From Segetibacter sp. (GTDB taxonomy: Bacteria; Bacteroidota; Bacteroidia; Chitinophagales; Chitinophagaceae): a DNA stretch of 64,000 bases. Both the position numbers and the translations under genes were made by a program. The notes under the pieces are model-generated. The model saw nothing but the letters and a program-made list of their open reading frames with translations. It was not told where the DNA came from and searched no databases. Positions 51,862 to 61,967 of this stretch are shown here, piece after piece (positions within the stretch are counted from its first letter, which is position 1; each line of letters starts with the position of its first letter). The stretch lies in assembly GCF_025963695.1 (NCBI RefSeq), contig NZ_JAOQAH010000066.1:1-64000 (forward strand), in the 5' to 3' direction.

Positions 51862-52511
51862 TTGGTAACCCTTGTATTTCATTAGCTACTATTGATTTAC
51901 AAGGGTTTAATATTTCAAATCGTTACTTTTTTTCTTTTCCCCACTTCTTATTTGTTTTTTGATACCAGATTGGTCCATACTTTTCTATATTGTGCGACTA
52001 TAAACATAATTAAGAAGGTATCAAGCGATAACAAAAAAGTGTAGTATTTCTTTAATGTAAAGTTTACCGGACAAAGAAGATCAAGCGGCATAATTACATG
52101 GCTAAAGCCAAAAAATCAGGTAGAGAAAAACCATAACAAACAAGCCCTTAATATTCGTTACGATCTCAAATCGTACTTACGGTCAGGGCAATCAACATCG
52201 CCTACACACCTCAACATAAACTTTCGAAGCTAATTTTAGACTACTACTCTAAATACATTATATTAAATCGGAAAGCTGAAAATCGACATCTAGAAACAAA
52301 CCTTATTGCCTTCAAAAACTATCTTACAAAAAATTCAATTTGCCGATAGATACTACCGAAAATTATGCGAAGCTTTTGTGACTATCGGTGTAACATTACG
52401 AAAGTTTTGCCGAGGGCCCCACTACAAGTACAAGTGAGTGACACAACCATGTTACATAGAGAGCGAATGCCGGTAACATAAAAATTACTAATAAGATAAA
52501 CAACGACGTAA
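51862..52511. other. Gene-free interval after tRNA-Leu, 650 bp
   Basis: No convincing gene. Short open frames around 52098-52290 carry no recognisable domain; I looked for an integrase remnant because of the adjacent tRNA and could not support one. The only recognisable element is the dyad repeat at 52426-52479. Confidence 0.5.
52426..52479 (+). repeat. Interspersed dyad repeat, copy 11, best full-length example
   Basis: AAGTACAAG, core TGAGTGACACAAC, CATGTTA, and TGCCGGTAACA beginning 20 bp after CAAC. All blocks of the family are present. Upstream of the broken GH127 gene. Confidence 0.8.
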
Positions 52512-54869
52512 ATGAAATTTTTTCTTTTAAATGCAGTATTATTTTTTATGCCTGCGATAGCCTTTAATCAAACTAGGGCATTAAAAGCTTTTCCTTTATC
52601 GAGTGTTCGATTGTTGAACAGTCCTTTCAGGCAAGCACAGGAAACGGATTTGAAATACATGCTTTCGCTTGATGCAGACAGGTTGCTAGCACCTTTTTTA
52701 AGAGAAGCAGGTATTGAGCCAAAGGCAAAGAGTTACCCTAACTGGGAAAATACAGGTTTGGATGGTCATATAGGGGGACATTATATTTCGGCTTTGTCAA
52801 ACATGTATGCTGCAACAGGCGATACGCGAATATTAGAAAGGCTGCGTTACATGATTGACTGGTTAGATAAATGCCAGCGAAAAGATACGGACGGGTATGT
52901 AGGCGGAATACCGGGCGGTAAGAAGATATGGGGGGACATTGCAGCGGGAAACATTAAAGCTGCGAGCTTTTCGTTAAACGATAAATGGGTGCCGTTATAT
53001 AACATCCACAAATTGTTTGCAGGGCTGGTAGATGCATATAACATCGCCGGCAGTACTAAAGCAAAAGAAGTGTTGGTGAAGCTGTCGGATTGGTTTGTTA
53101 ATATAACATTGAAGTTAACTGATGAACAAATACAAACAATGTTACGTAGTGAACATGGTGGAATGAATGAAGCGTTTGCAGATGTTGCTGTTATTGCAGG
53201 AGATAAAAAATACCTTGAATTAGCCAGAAGGTTGTCACACCGCGTCATACTTAATCCGTTGCTTCAACAAAGGGATGCATTGAATGGCTTGCATGCTAAC
53301 ACACAGATACCAAAAGTGATAGGGTATATGCGCATAGCCCAGGTAGCCAACGATACTGCATGGGCGAATGCTGCCAACTTTTTCTGGAATACAGTAACAA
53401 AGAACAGGACGATATCGATAGGCGGAAATAGTGTAAGGGAACACTTTCACCCTGCTAACAATTTTTCATCGATGATTGAGACAAAAGAAGGTCCCGAGAC
53501 TTGTAACAGCTATAACATGTTGAAGCTATCGAAGCAATTATTTCTTTCAAATGCGTCGGCTAATTATATGGATTATTACGAGAGAACTGTGTACAATCAC
53601 ATTCTTTCATCGCAGCATCCTGCAGGCGGCTTTGTTTATTTTACCCCAATACGTCCGCGTCATTACCGTGTTTATTCGCAGCCACAACAAAGCTTCTGGT
53701 GTTGTGTTGGGTCGGGGTTGGAGAACCATGGTAAGTATGGAGAAATAATTTATGGGCATAATGATAAAGACATTTTTATAAACCTTTTTATTCCATCTGT
53801 ACTTGAGTGGAAACAAAAAGGAATTTCGCTGGAACAACAAACAAGCTTTCCAAACACTGAAAGAACACAGATAAAGCTTACGCTGAAAAAGCCACAGCAA
53901 TTTGCGGTTTTCTTCAGGTATCCTTCGTGGGTAAGGGATGGTATGCTAAAAGCACGGGTTAATAATAAAGACGTTGTTGTAAAGCGCAATCCTAATTGAT
54001 ATATATCCATCAATCGAATATGGAAATCAGGCGACGTACTTTCTATTTACCTGCCGATGGAAACTAAGGCGGAGTTTCTGCCAGACAGTTCCCAGTGGAT
54101 GAGCTTTGTTCGTGGACCTATCGTATTAGCCGCTGCTACTGATACAACCGATTTAGTTGGATTGACAGCCGATGATAGCCGGATGGGCCATATAGCAAAC
54201 GGGTTGTTGTACCCTATAGATGAAGCTCCGATGATTGTATCGGCGAGTAGAAATTTTACAACTGCACTTCAACCTGTGCAGCATAAACCTTTTACATACA
54301 CAGCTTCAAACGTTATTTATCCCGTTAAGTACAAGAATTTGCAATTAGTTCCTTTTTATACCATTCATGATGCACGTTATATGTTATACTGGAGATATGC
54401 AACACCACATCAACTTGAAGGTATTAAAGAAGGACTACGCAAAAGCGAAGAAGCAAAGCTGGCACTGCAGGCAATTACAGTAGACCAGGTTGCACCAGGT
54501 GAACAACAACCTGAATCTGACCACAATTTTAAGGGAGAAAGAACCGAAACAGGAGTACATCTTGACAGGCATTGGAGAAGTGCGAGTGGATGGTTCAGCT
54601 ACGACTTAAGAAATCTGAACAAAGAAGCCCGTAAACTACGGATCACTTACTCCGGACAGGATAGAAGCCGGTCTTTTTACATTTATGTAAATAATGTTTT
54701 ATTAAAAGCGGTTGAATTGAAAGGAAGCGAAGGGGATAAGTTTTTTGATGTTGAGTATGAGCTGCCTGCTGAAATTGTGAATACGCCGTCGGCGTTGCTT
54801 ACAGTAAAATTTGTAGCACATGAAGGATCGATAGCCGGGGGAGTTTACTATGCGAGGCTGCTGAAATAA
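52512..54869 (+). pseudogene. GH127 beta-L-arabinofuranosidase, interrupted by one in-frame TGA
   Basis: One frame of 785 codons carries a single stop, TGA at 53997-53999 (codon 496). It sits in the segment 'VVKRNPN-stop-YISINRIWKSGDVLSIYLPME', where relatives have Gly ('NPxGYISINR'), so one G-to-T change of GGA explains it. The N-terminus has a signal peptide (to about residue 20). GH127/DUF1680 hallmarks follow: 'GHIGGHYISALSNMYAATGD' (about 82), 'MNEAFADVA', the Glu and Cys of 'EGPETCNSYNMLKLS' (about 329) and 'FWCCVGSGLENHGKYGEIIY' with the paired catalytic-site Cys (about 397). The 270 residues after the stop form the C-terminal beta-sandwich modules. Intact enzymes release L-arabinofuranose. 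Pseudogene or sequencing error. Confidence 0.88.
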
Positions 54870-55664
54870 GGAACGGGGGTACTGTTTTTACCAGTAACAG
54901 GTTAGGCAAAGTGGGCTTTAATACCTGTCTATACAATTCATTAAGTTGGTAAGAGCATTTCGGTTGATTGAAACATTATAAATAGCGAGTTTAATACTTT
55001 AAAGAAAAAATGTAAGAATGTTGCAATTGGGGTGATAATAGGTAGCCTTTTTTTGAATTATTCCTCCTGGCTAACCTCGTTTTCGTAAGATCTAGAAAAA
55101 CAGCAACCGGCATTAAAACAACGCCGAAAACAGATATCAACTTTAGTTGCATACTATTAGATTTATATAGGTAACAAGACGATTAAGCAATAAGGCACGG
55201 TTGCAACATGATAAAGGTTGGTAACGATTAGAAAACCCTTTCGATCTCCGTTCCTATATTACTAACACACTATAAATCTTCTCCTTTAAATTTTGGCTTT
55301 AAATGCCCGCAAGTTTCACCGGAAACATTTTAAAATGAGGGTAAATAGGAGAAATCTACTCCCCCGGTAATCACACTTCCAGAATCCGTTAGGCAGTTCG
55401 TCCGGGTAGCATATTTGCCTTTAGTTAATTAAACTCGCTGGTTATGTAAAACTACAGGTTGTCTATATGTTAATAAAGGCGCTTTTGCTATTATTTATCA
55501 ACAAAGTTTACATACGATGCATCGAAAATAACTAAAAAAATATCTTTCATATATGTCTTTTAATGTTTTGAACGCCTTAATCTCACCGTCAGAATTTGAG
55601 CGCTATTCGGTATATTGAAAAGACTTGAAATTCAATTGTTCGGAATTTTTTTTAATCTAAATAA
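54870..55664. other. Gene-free interval, 795 bp
   Basis: AT-rich, no recognisable gene, RNA, repeat or hairpin terminator with T-run was found. It is the longest empty stretch in the window and precedes the isolated gene at 55665, suggesting decayed or recently rearranged DNA. Confidence 0.5.
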
Positions 55665-56231
55665 ATGAAAACACCTCTACTTAATCACTTGAAAAACCAA
55701 TTTTCGGAGCAACTCCCATATGAAGGTTTTGAATTGCCTGAAACTATCAGACAGTGTGTTGAAGAAACGATTGCAGCAAATGTTGCAACTTGTTTAGACC
55801 CCCTAAAAGCAAAAGGTCATTGCCTTAGAATGAGTGACCTTTTGATGTTAAATTTAGCAGAAGCAGGAAAAAAGCCTTTTGTAGATTGTAAAATAATTCA
55901 CACCAAAAAGCCTCACCCTCATTTTTGGCTATATGTAGATGGTTGGCACATTGATCTAACAGCAAAGCAATTTAATCCTGATGCGCCATGTCCGAAAATT
56001 TGGAAGGATGAAGATTGTAATTTAAGCAGCCTCTATGCAGTTGAAAGAGGAAAAGGGACAGTTCTTTTTAAATTAGTGCCTTTTAAAGAAAAGAGTGTTC
56101 CTGCATATTCAACTGCAGTTATAAGCCGAATTTGGAAGCGAACTTTAAAAAAGCATTATAATGATCTGAAAAATACAGTAATAGATTTTATAAGTAACCG
56201 GGTTAAACAAGAGAATTCAATTTTGGGTTAA
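55665..56231 (+). CDS. Transglutaminase/papain-like cysteine hydrolase-like protein of unknown function
   Basis: 188 residues, no signal peptide. A Cys-His-Asp arrangement is visible: Cys in 'LKAKGHCLRMSDLLMLNLAEAG' at the start of a helix (about 53), His in 'KKPHPHFWLYVDGW' (about 86) and Asp in 'HIDLTAKQFNPDAP' (about 96). This order and the 'GHC', 'HxWl.vdG' and 'DlTakQF' contexts resemble papain-like and transglutaminase-like folds found in peptidases, toxins and peptide-maturation enzymes. The C-terminal about 60 residues are basic and helical. No family name could be assigned with confidence. It stands alone between gene-free stretches of 795 and 606 bp. Confidence 0.6.
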   Translation: MKTPLLNHLKNQFSEQLPYEGFELPETIRQCVEETIAANVATCLDPLKAKGHCLRMSDLLMLNLAEAGKKPFVDCKIIHTKKPHPHFWLYVDGWHIDLTAKQFNPDAPCPKIWKDEDCNLSSLYAVERGKGTVLFKLVPFKEKSVPAYSTAVISRIWKRTLKKHYNDLKNTVIDFISNRVKQENSILG

Positions 56232-56837
56232 TTAAACAGAATTTTGATTTTACCATAATTAGCCTGCTATTGAATAGATTTAGGGCATAGTAGTATTATG
56301 CTATAAAAAAGTTTACCGACACTTATTTCACCACAGCCTTCTTGATGATGCAAGAGTGGCTAAAGAATAATTAGATTTAGTGACATATAGGAATATTTGG
56401 TTTCCAAATTTCGTATTGTCTCCATTTTTGATTTCGCGAAAGTATTAGCTATTATGGGGAAGGACCATACATTAAATATTTATAAAGGGCTTAAACGTCT
56501 AAAGGTTCAAGCCGTCTATCAAGGCTAAATGGTTTTAAATGAGATTACTCTTAATGATAATATTGGTGCTAATACTTCTTTTAATGAGACCATTCATTTC
56601 AAAACTATTTGACGAAGATTTTGAATAGTTCACTGTCTCAATGAAGTCTCTTTCTAATTTTCAGGTAATAAGAATTGTAACCTGTACCTACGATCGCTTA
56701 TCATAAAAGCGTTCGTCAAATAAATTCGAATTGTTCTGCTTTTAGTTCAATCGGTAGGTATTTTTATTTCTACTTTTCTTGTAGCTTTCTGCGAGGAATT
56801 ACGTACAGCTATGCTGCAATTCACCCATCCTCCACTA
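56232..56837. other. Gene-free interval, 606 bp
   Basis: No gene, repeat or RNA was recognised. Short frames (for example from the ATG at 56454) have no identifiable features. Confidence 0.45.
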
Positions 56838-57773
56838 CTATCTTCGGGTTTTTAGTTTCCGCAGGTTTATCTTAATCTTATTTCTAATTGCATTAATCAT
56901 ATTGACAGAAAAAAGTGACTTTATTAAAGTCGGCTTTTTGTTAAAGGTGCCTAAACTATTTATATAATAGGGAAAAGGGAATGGGGAATTATGCGTGTAG
57001 AAGTAGTAGGTGGTTTTGAAGTAGATAAAATGAACTAGTAAGTACTCTTTTTCCAGATAAAATATTCCTTCCTTATCAATAGTAACTGGTATTGATCCTT
57101 TTGGCTCTAAAATATAATTGGTAAAAGCAATTCTTAACCCTTCTTTTTGTGCCAGGAGTACAATCTCTGTAAAGCTTTGTATAGGTGTGTTCAATTTAAA
57201 AATAGACTCACCTGCTTGCAATCTAGTAAAAAAATTTCCCCCGCATTCATCGAAACCCAAAACTCTTTTATTTGTAAAAACATGCTGCCAGTCTCTGCTC
57301 TTTTTAAACAAAGTCTTACAATAAGTATTGTTGCGCATAAAAAACATAGAGCCAGAAACATAACTGGTAATACCGCTAAAGAAGTCTATTTTATTAAGAT
57401 ACTCCTGGGTAATGAAATGTGAGAAGTTGCCCATTATAGTGTCAACATCGAGGGTGCCCCAAAAATCATAATTGCTGATATAACTTTCAAAAATGAAGCC
57501 GTACGCGGGCTTGAAGTCAATTAACTTGTAGGGCCGTTCAACTGCCACACTTATATCAAGCCTTTTTTCAAATAGGGTCTTTATTTCTGTTGTTGACATT
57601 AAATTCCACAACACATTTTCGGGTACAACATTAGGTTTAGCAATGTCAGTAAAGAAAATTACATCAAACGGTTTTTCTTTAACTGAATTTAAAAACAAAG
57701 GAAAGTATGAGGGAAACTTACCGTAATAGGGTATTATAAAAGCGATTTTTTGGCTCATATCTCTGGTACTCAA
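56838..57773 (-). CDS. DUF6625 family protein, putative glycosyltransferase
   Basis: 311 residues, no signal peptide. It begins with 'IAFIIPYYGKFPSYFPLFLNSVKEKPFDVIFFTD', the DUF6625 opening with a GT-A-like fold. It then has 'RPYKLIDFKPAYGFIFESYISNYDFWGTLDVDTIMGNF' (about 80-117), whose DVD resembles the metal-binding DxD of GT-A glycosyltransferases, and 'GFDECGGNFF' (about 174). A basic C-terminus may contact the membrane. Members are found in LPS/capsule clusters. Downstream of the GT2 gene on the same strand (72 bp), fitting a role in surface polysaccharide assembly. The nucleotide-sugar and linkage are unknown. Confidence 0.82.
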   Translation of the reverse strand: MSTRDMSQKIAFIIPYYGKFPSYFPLFLNSVKEKPFDVIFFTDIAKPNVVPENVLWNLMSTTEIKTLFEKRLDISVAVERPYKLIDFKPAYGFIFESYISNYDFWGTLDVDTIMGNFSHFITQEYLNKIDFFSGITSYVSGSMFFMRNNTYCKTLFKKSRDWQHVFTNKRVLGFDECGGNFFTRLQAGESIFKLNTPIQSFTEIVLLAQKEGLRIAFTNYILEPKGSIPVTIDKEGIFYLEKEYLLVHFIYFKTTYYFYTHNSPFPFPYYINSLGTFNKKPTLIKSLFSVNMINAIRNKIKINLRKLKTRR

Positions 57774-57845
57774 AATAATTCATTTCTAGATTAAATCAAT
57801 TTGCGGCAGCTCTTAATATTGCAATTGGAGATAATACACCCTTTC

Positions 57846-58706
57846 TCATTTTGCCAGGGCTTTTGCATACCTGCGATTCCACTTATGAAAATTAAAAAAT
57901 ACTACCGCAAGATGCTGGAACATAATCTTAATTGCTATTAAGAGCTCGTAAGAGAAACGAAGTTTTTTAATAAAGCGTGTTATGATGTGTAGATGAGTCG
58001 AAGCTATAGATTTTAAAAGAGGAGTTAAACCAGATGGTTGGTTGTGTTTGTAATTATAATAGATCGACATTTCTTCAAACTTTCCCAATTTCCATCCACT
58101 ATGAATTTTCCTGTAAGGGTGTACAACTTTAGCTTCGGTTGCAAAAAGAACCTTATTGGTTGTCGCTAAAATCCTGGCGTTTAAGTCGTAGTCTTCCATA
58201 TGTGGATATTTGAAGTTTTCGTCGAATCCTTCTAGCTCGAAAAACAGATTTTTTTTTATTGCAAAGTTGCAGCTTAGCAAATACCCGCCGGTGGTTTTAC
58301 TATTGCCTGGTGCTCGTTCTATTGGACTTATCATTCCGCGTTCCCGTTCAATCCACCCTTCCAGTACTTTTATTTCAGGGTTTGCAGTAATAAGCGAACT
58401 ATAGCTTTCGAGGAGGTTGGTTTTTGGCAGGCAATCGTCATCGAGGAAAACAAGCCATTCACCTTTTGCATGCCTTGCTCCATTATTTCTGTTTGATGCC
58501 GGACCTTTTTTAGGCCCTTCCAGCCACCGTGCCCATGGGTATTTCTCCTGTATCATATCCTTTGCACCGTTGTCTTTACTATCATCTGTTATAATTACTT
58601 CATAATCTAGCTCGCCAATTGTTTGTACCTTTTTTTGTAGCAAGTCAAGGCATTGCCCTAATAGTATATTTCGATTGCAAGTAGGTATGATAATTGAAAA
58701 ATACAT
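57846..58706 (-). CDS. Family 2 glycosyltransferase
   Basis: 286 residues. GT-A fold motifs: 'FSIIIPTCNRNILLGQCLDLL' (about 3), 'DYEVIITDDSKDNGAKDMI' (about 34), the catalytic-metal region 'ASNRNNGARHAKGEWLVFLDDDCLPKTNLL' (DDD at about 92) and 'FDENFKYPHMEDYDLNARILATT' with the acceptor-side ED (about 170). The C-terminus has a hydrophobic/basic helix that may associate with the membrane. Transfers a sugar to a surface glycan precursor. First gene of a pair with the DUF6625 gene; the flippase and glmM lie nearby. Confidence 0.9.
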   Translation of the reverse strand: MYFSIIIPTCNRNILLGQCLDLLQKKVQTIGELDYEVIITDDSKDNGAKDMIQEKYPWARWLEGPKKGPASNRNNGARHAKGEWLVFLDDDCLPKTNLLESYSSLITANPEIKVLEGWIERERGMISPIERAPGNSKTTGGYLLSCNFAIKKNLFFELEGFDENFKYPHMEDYDLNARILATTNKVLFATEAKVVHPYRKIHSGWKLGKFEEMSIYYNYKHNQPSGLTPLLKSIASTHLHIITRFIKKLRFSYELLIAIKIMFQHLAVVFFNFHKWNRRYAKALAK

Positions 58707-58883
58707 ACATTTTATTTTTATTAAAAGTATTGATTAATACTAGTTATACCATACTAAATATTAAAACCAGCAATCTTCACCTGCATGATTTTTTAGGTTT
58801 TGTAAAGGGGCAGGTAATAATAATGTTGCAGGAATCTACCTTCGCTCTTTCATTGTAATTCAGTAAGCTTTGAATTTTTCTTT

Positions 58884-58891
58884 TATGTTTG
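58884..58891 (+). promoter_or_regulatory. -7 element TATGTTTG upstream of glmM
   Basis: Exact TAnnTTTG match 22 bp before the ATG at 58914. A TTTG at 58869 is too close to act as the -33 box. Confidence 0.5.
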
Positions 58892-58913
58892 CACTCGAAT
58901 AAATGAAAGCTTA

Positions 58914-60299
58914 ATGGCACTTATTAAAAGTATATCGGGCATAAGGGGAACAATAGGAGGGAAGCCCGGAAATACGCTGAGCCCACTTGATGTGGTAAAG
59001 TTTGCTGCAGCCTATGGAAGTTGGCTATTACAACAGGGTTGGGGAAAAAAGGTTATTGTAGGTCGGGATGGAAGAATAAGTGGTGAGATGGTACAAAGGC
59101 TGGTGGTAAGTACTTTAAATGCATTAGGCTTAGATATTGTTGATGTTGGGTTAACCACTACGCCAACAGTTGAAATGACTGTGTTATTTGAAAAAGCGGC
59201 TGGTGGAATAATTCTTACTGCCAGTCATAACCCCAAAGAATGGAACGCTTTAAAATTACTTAATAATAAGGGAGAATTTATTAGCGCCCAAGACGGAGAG
59301 GTTGTGCTTGCTTTAGCTGAAAAAGAAGATTTTACTTTTGCGACAGTTGATAAGCTTGGCACATATACTGTCAATGAGACCTCTTTACAGCGCCATATTG
59401 ATGCTGTCATTAATTATCCGTTGGTAGATGTGGAGGCAATTACCAAAAGGAAATTTAAAATTGTATTAGATGCAATTAATAGTACAGGCGCTATTGCAGT
59501 ACCGGCATTGTTAAAAGCCCTGGGCGTTAGAGAGAAAGATATAACGGTACTGAATGAAGAAGTAAATGGCAAATTTGCACACAATCCCGAACCACTTCCA
59601 CAGCACCTGATGGAGTTATGTAAAGAGGTTAACCGCAAAAAAGCGAATCTTGGAATTGCCGTAGATCCTGATGTAGACAGATTATGTTTTGTGAATGAGG
59701 ATGGATCGTTGTTTGGTGAAGAGTACACTTTGGTAGCAATTTCAGATTTTGTTTTACAGCAGAGACCAGGAAATACGGTAAGTAATATGTCGAGCACGAG
59801 AGCGCTAAAAGATGTTACTTTAAAACACGGAGGAGAATATTTTCCAAGTGCAGTAGGGGAGGTGAACGTAGTTAACAGGATGAAAGAAGTAAATGCAGTT
59901 ATTGGAGGAGAAGGAAATGGTGGTATCATTGTTCCTGACCTGCATTACGGACGTGATGCCTTGATAGGGATTGCATTGTTCTTAACCTTTTTGGCGAAGA
60001 CTGAAAAAAGCAGCAAACAGCTTCGGGGTACTTTTCCGGATTACTTTATAAGCAAAAACAAGATTGAACTGGCACAGGGAGTAAATGTGCAGTCAATTTT
60101 TGACAAAATAAAAACAAAGTATAAGAACAATCCCATCAACACCGAGGATGGGTTGAAGATTGAGTTTGATAATGATTGGGTTCACCTGCGCACCAGTAAT
60201 ACGGAGCCAATTATTAGAATTTATGCAGAAAGTAATTTTGAGACTACGGCTGAAAATATAGCCAGGAAAATAATGCAGGACATTCGGGAAAACATGTGA
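58914..60299 (+). CDS. glmM: Phosphoglucosamine mutase (phosphohexomutase family)
   Basis: 461 residues, four-domain alpha-D-phosphohexomutase. 'SGIRGTIGG' opens domain 1; the phosphoserine loop is 'GGIILTASHNPKEWNALK' (Ser at about 104). The metal-binding DxDxD is 'GIAVDPDVDRLCFVNEDG' (about 251), the sugar-binding loop 'GEGNGGIIVPDLHYGRDALIGI' (about 330) and the phosphate-binding loop 'WVHLRTSNTEPIIRIYAES' (about 421). It interconverts glucosamine-6-P and glucosamine-1-P for UDP-GlcNAc, feeding peptidoglycan and envelope glycans. Phosphomannomutase/phosphoglucomutase activity is a possible alternative, since the GlmM-like group in this phylum is annotated variably. Confidence 0.9.
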   Translation: MALIKSISGIRGTIGGKPGNTLSPLDVVKFAAAYGSWLLQQGWGKKVIVGRDGRISGEMVQRLVVSTLNALGLDIVDVGLTTTPTVEMTVLFEKAAGGIILTASHNPKEWNALKLLNNKGEFISAQDGEVVLALAEKEDFTFATVDKLGTYTVNETSLQRHIDAVINYPLVDVEAITKRKFKIVLDAINSTGAIAVPALLKALGVREKDITVLNEEVNGKFAHNPEPLPQHLMELCKEVNRKKANLGIAVDPDVDRLCFVNEDGSLFGEEYTLVAISDFVLQQRPGNTVSNMSSTRALKDVTLKHGGEYFPSAVGEVNVVNRMKEVNAVIGGEGNGGIIVPDLHYGRDALIGIALFLTFLAKTEKSSKQLRGTFPDYFISKNKIELAQGVNVQSIFDKIKTKYKNNPINTEDGLKIEFDNDWVHLRTSNTEPIIRIYAESNFETTAENIARKIMQDIRENM

Positions 60300-60375
60300 T
60301 CTAACCGCTTTCTACAATGTTTGGCATTGTAAGATGACAAAACAAAGCGTTTTAAAAAGCTGCTATTGAATATAT

Positions 60376-60405
60376 AGTACAAGAGTGCGACGCAACCGAA
60401 GTTGC
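60376..60405 (+). repeat. Interspersed dyad repeat, copy 12 (TGCGACGCA type)
   Basis: AGTACAAGAG, perfect dyad TGCGACGCA, ACCGAAG. It lies between the convergent glmM and flippase genes and shares more than 20 bp with copies 1 and 13. Confidence 0.8.
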
Positions 60406-60459
60406 ATTATGAGCAGCAGATGGTTCCATAAAAATATCTTAACCTCTCTACTTTTTTGT

Positions 60460-61956
60460 TTACTTATCAGCCTTCCATTTATCTTTAAATTTATGGTACA
60501 TCTGTATAGCATCCGGAGTAAGTTGGAGGTAGAAAATTCCAGCTATAAAAATGGTGGTAAAAACACAGGTTCTCCCGATCATGCCAAACCATCCCCCGTT
60601 GGATTTAAATAACCAGTAAGACACTGCAAAGGCGGCAGCACCAAGAAGTAAAGAGTAGGCAGTTTTTTTAGTAAAAGGCTGCATATTAAACTTTCTTCTA
60701 AGAAATTCGTAACGGATAGCATTGTAAATGGTATATGCAAAAAGCTCGGCAAAAGCAGAACCAATAATACCATAGTTTTTAATTAGAAAATAGGTTACAG
60801 GAATACGAAGAGCTAATAAAACAACCCCGCTAATAAAATCGAAACGCCAGAAATTGGAGGTGCCAATAATAGTTCCGTTTACACCGGTGCCTGCATCTAC
60901 CAGTCTTGCTATTCCCAGTACAAATACTACATAAATTCCTTCTTTATAATCATTCTGTATATTGAACACTGCAAAGGCGTCATTAATATTTAGCCAGATA
61001 TTGCAAAAAATAAAAGCCGCTAATAGCAACAGATTGATACAGCTTCGCTGGTAAATTCTGTTAATCTCTGTATAGTTTTTGTCTTTCCACGCTTGTGATA
61101 GCACACCTGTAGTTATAGACTGAATACTTCGCTGGGGCACTTGTACAAGATTAGCTGCATACTGCGCCAGGTTGAATACACCTGTACTTCCCAGCCCTTT
61201 TAAACTTGCTATAATAAACGTATCTATAGTTTGTGCAACAATTTGTATCATCACTCCACCATACACCAGCGTCCACATACTGAACATTTTCTTTTTAAAC
61301 TTTCTTGTAGGATGACTGACTTTAAATGTGAGGTGAAATTTTTTAAGCCTTATAAGATATATGAGTATTGCAAAAAATAATATGAGATACACTAAGCTGA
61401 ATAGCTTTATAAAAGTATCGAAGCTTACAATTTTTGAAAAGTACAAGAGGATTAGTGCGAGCACAATCAGCCGCATTCCGGTTTCCTTCAAAAAATTTGA
61501 AACAACTGTTTTATGTAACGTCCAGCAGAAAGCTTCAAGCACCGAAAAGAATAGCATACCGAAGCCGAAAGGAAAAATGAGGTAATAATAGGTTAGGATA
61601 AGTGGAGCCCTTTGAATGTATTTTTTAACCATAAAAGGTTCGAAAACATAGCCTGCGATTAAAACAAGAATAAAGCCTATAAAAGAGCTGGTAAGCGCCC
61701 AGGTAAGCAAATCATTTTTTTTATCCTCTACATTGTTCTTGTAGTAAGGGTAAAACTTATACATAATAGGAAGTACACCGAGGCTTCCAAAAACGAAAAT
61801 ATTTTGACCTAAATCGTAAAAAATACGGGTTAAGCCAAATTGCTCAGGTGAAAAAGAACCATTTCTTGTAAAAAAGTAAGTATTTACAGCTCCAATAAAA
61901 AAACCAAAATAAACAATTATACTACTGAGGATTGCCTGTTTCCGAATGTTCGCCAT
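60460..61956 (-). CDS. Polysaccharide biosynthesis flippase (Wzx/MATE-like)
   Basis: 498 residues with about 14 transmembrane helices and few motifs, typical of the polysaccharide_synt/MviN-like superfamily. The first helix and loop read 'ANIRKQAILSSIIVYFGFFIGAVNTYFFTRNG', as in O-antigen and lipid-linked oligosaccharide flippases. It would move lipid-linked glycan units across the inner membrane. It starts 11 bp after the M1 peptidase stop on the same strand, so the two are co-transcribed. Close to GT2, DUF6625 and glmM, supporting an envelope glycan role. Confidence 0.9.
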   Translation of the reverse strand: MANIRKQAILSSIIVYFGFFIGAVNTYFFTRNGSFSPEQFGLTRIFYDLGQNIFVFGSLGVLPIMYKFYPYYKNNVEDKKNDLLTWALTSSFIGFILVLIAGYVFEPFMVKKYIQRAPLILTYYYLIFPFGFGMLFFSVLEAFCWTLHKTVVSNFLKETGMRLIVLALILLYFSKIVSFDTFIKLFSLVYLILFFAILIYLIRLKKFHLTFKVSHPTRKFKKKMFSMWTLVYGGVMIQIVAQTIDTFIIASLKGLGSTGVFNLAQYAANLVQVPQRSIQSITTGVLSQAWKDKNYTEINRIYQRSCINLLLLAAFIFCNIWLNINDAFAVFNIQNDYKEGIYVVFVLGIARLVDAGTGVNGTIIGTSNFWRFDFISGVVLLALRIPVTYFLIKNYGIIGSAFAELFAYTIYNAIRYEFLRRKFNMQPFTKKTAYSLLLGAAAFAVSYWLFKSNGGWFGMIGRTCVFTTIFIAGIFYLQLTPDAIQMYHKFKDKWKADK

Positions 61957-61967
61957 TGATGGGTTTA

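Noticed and set aside
51862..52400. Integrase remnant or integrated element next to tRNA-Leu
   Set aside because: No tyrosine-recombinase motif could be read in any frame and no duplicated tRNA 3' end was found.
53997..53999. TGA recoded as glycine (SR1-type genetic code)
   Set aside because: Other genes in the window use GGA for glycine and TGA as an ordinary stop (glmM ends in TGA), and no other internal TGA at a conserved Gly was seen.
55665..56231. Lasso-peptide maturation protease (McjB-like)
   Set aside because: No cyclase, precursor or transporter genes adjoin, and the motif spacing does not match well enough.
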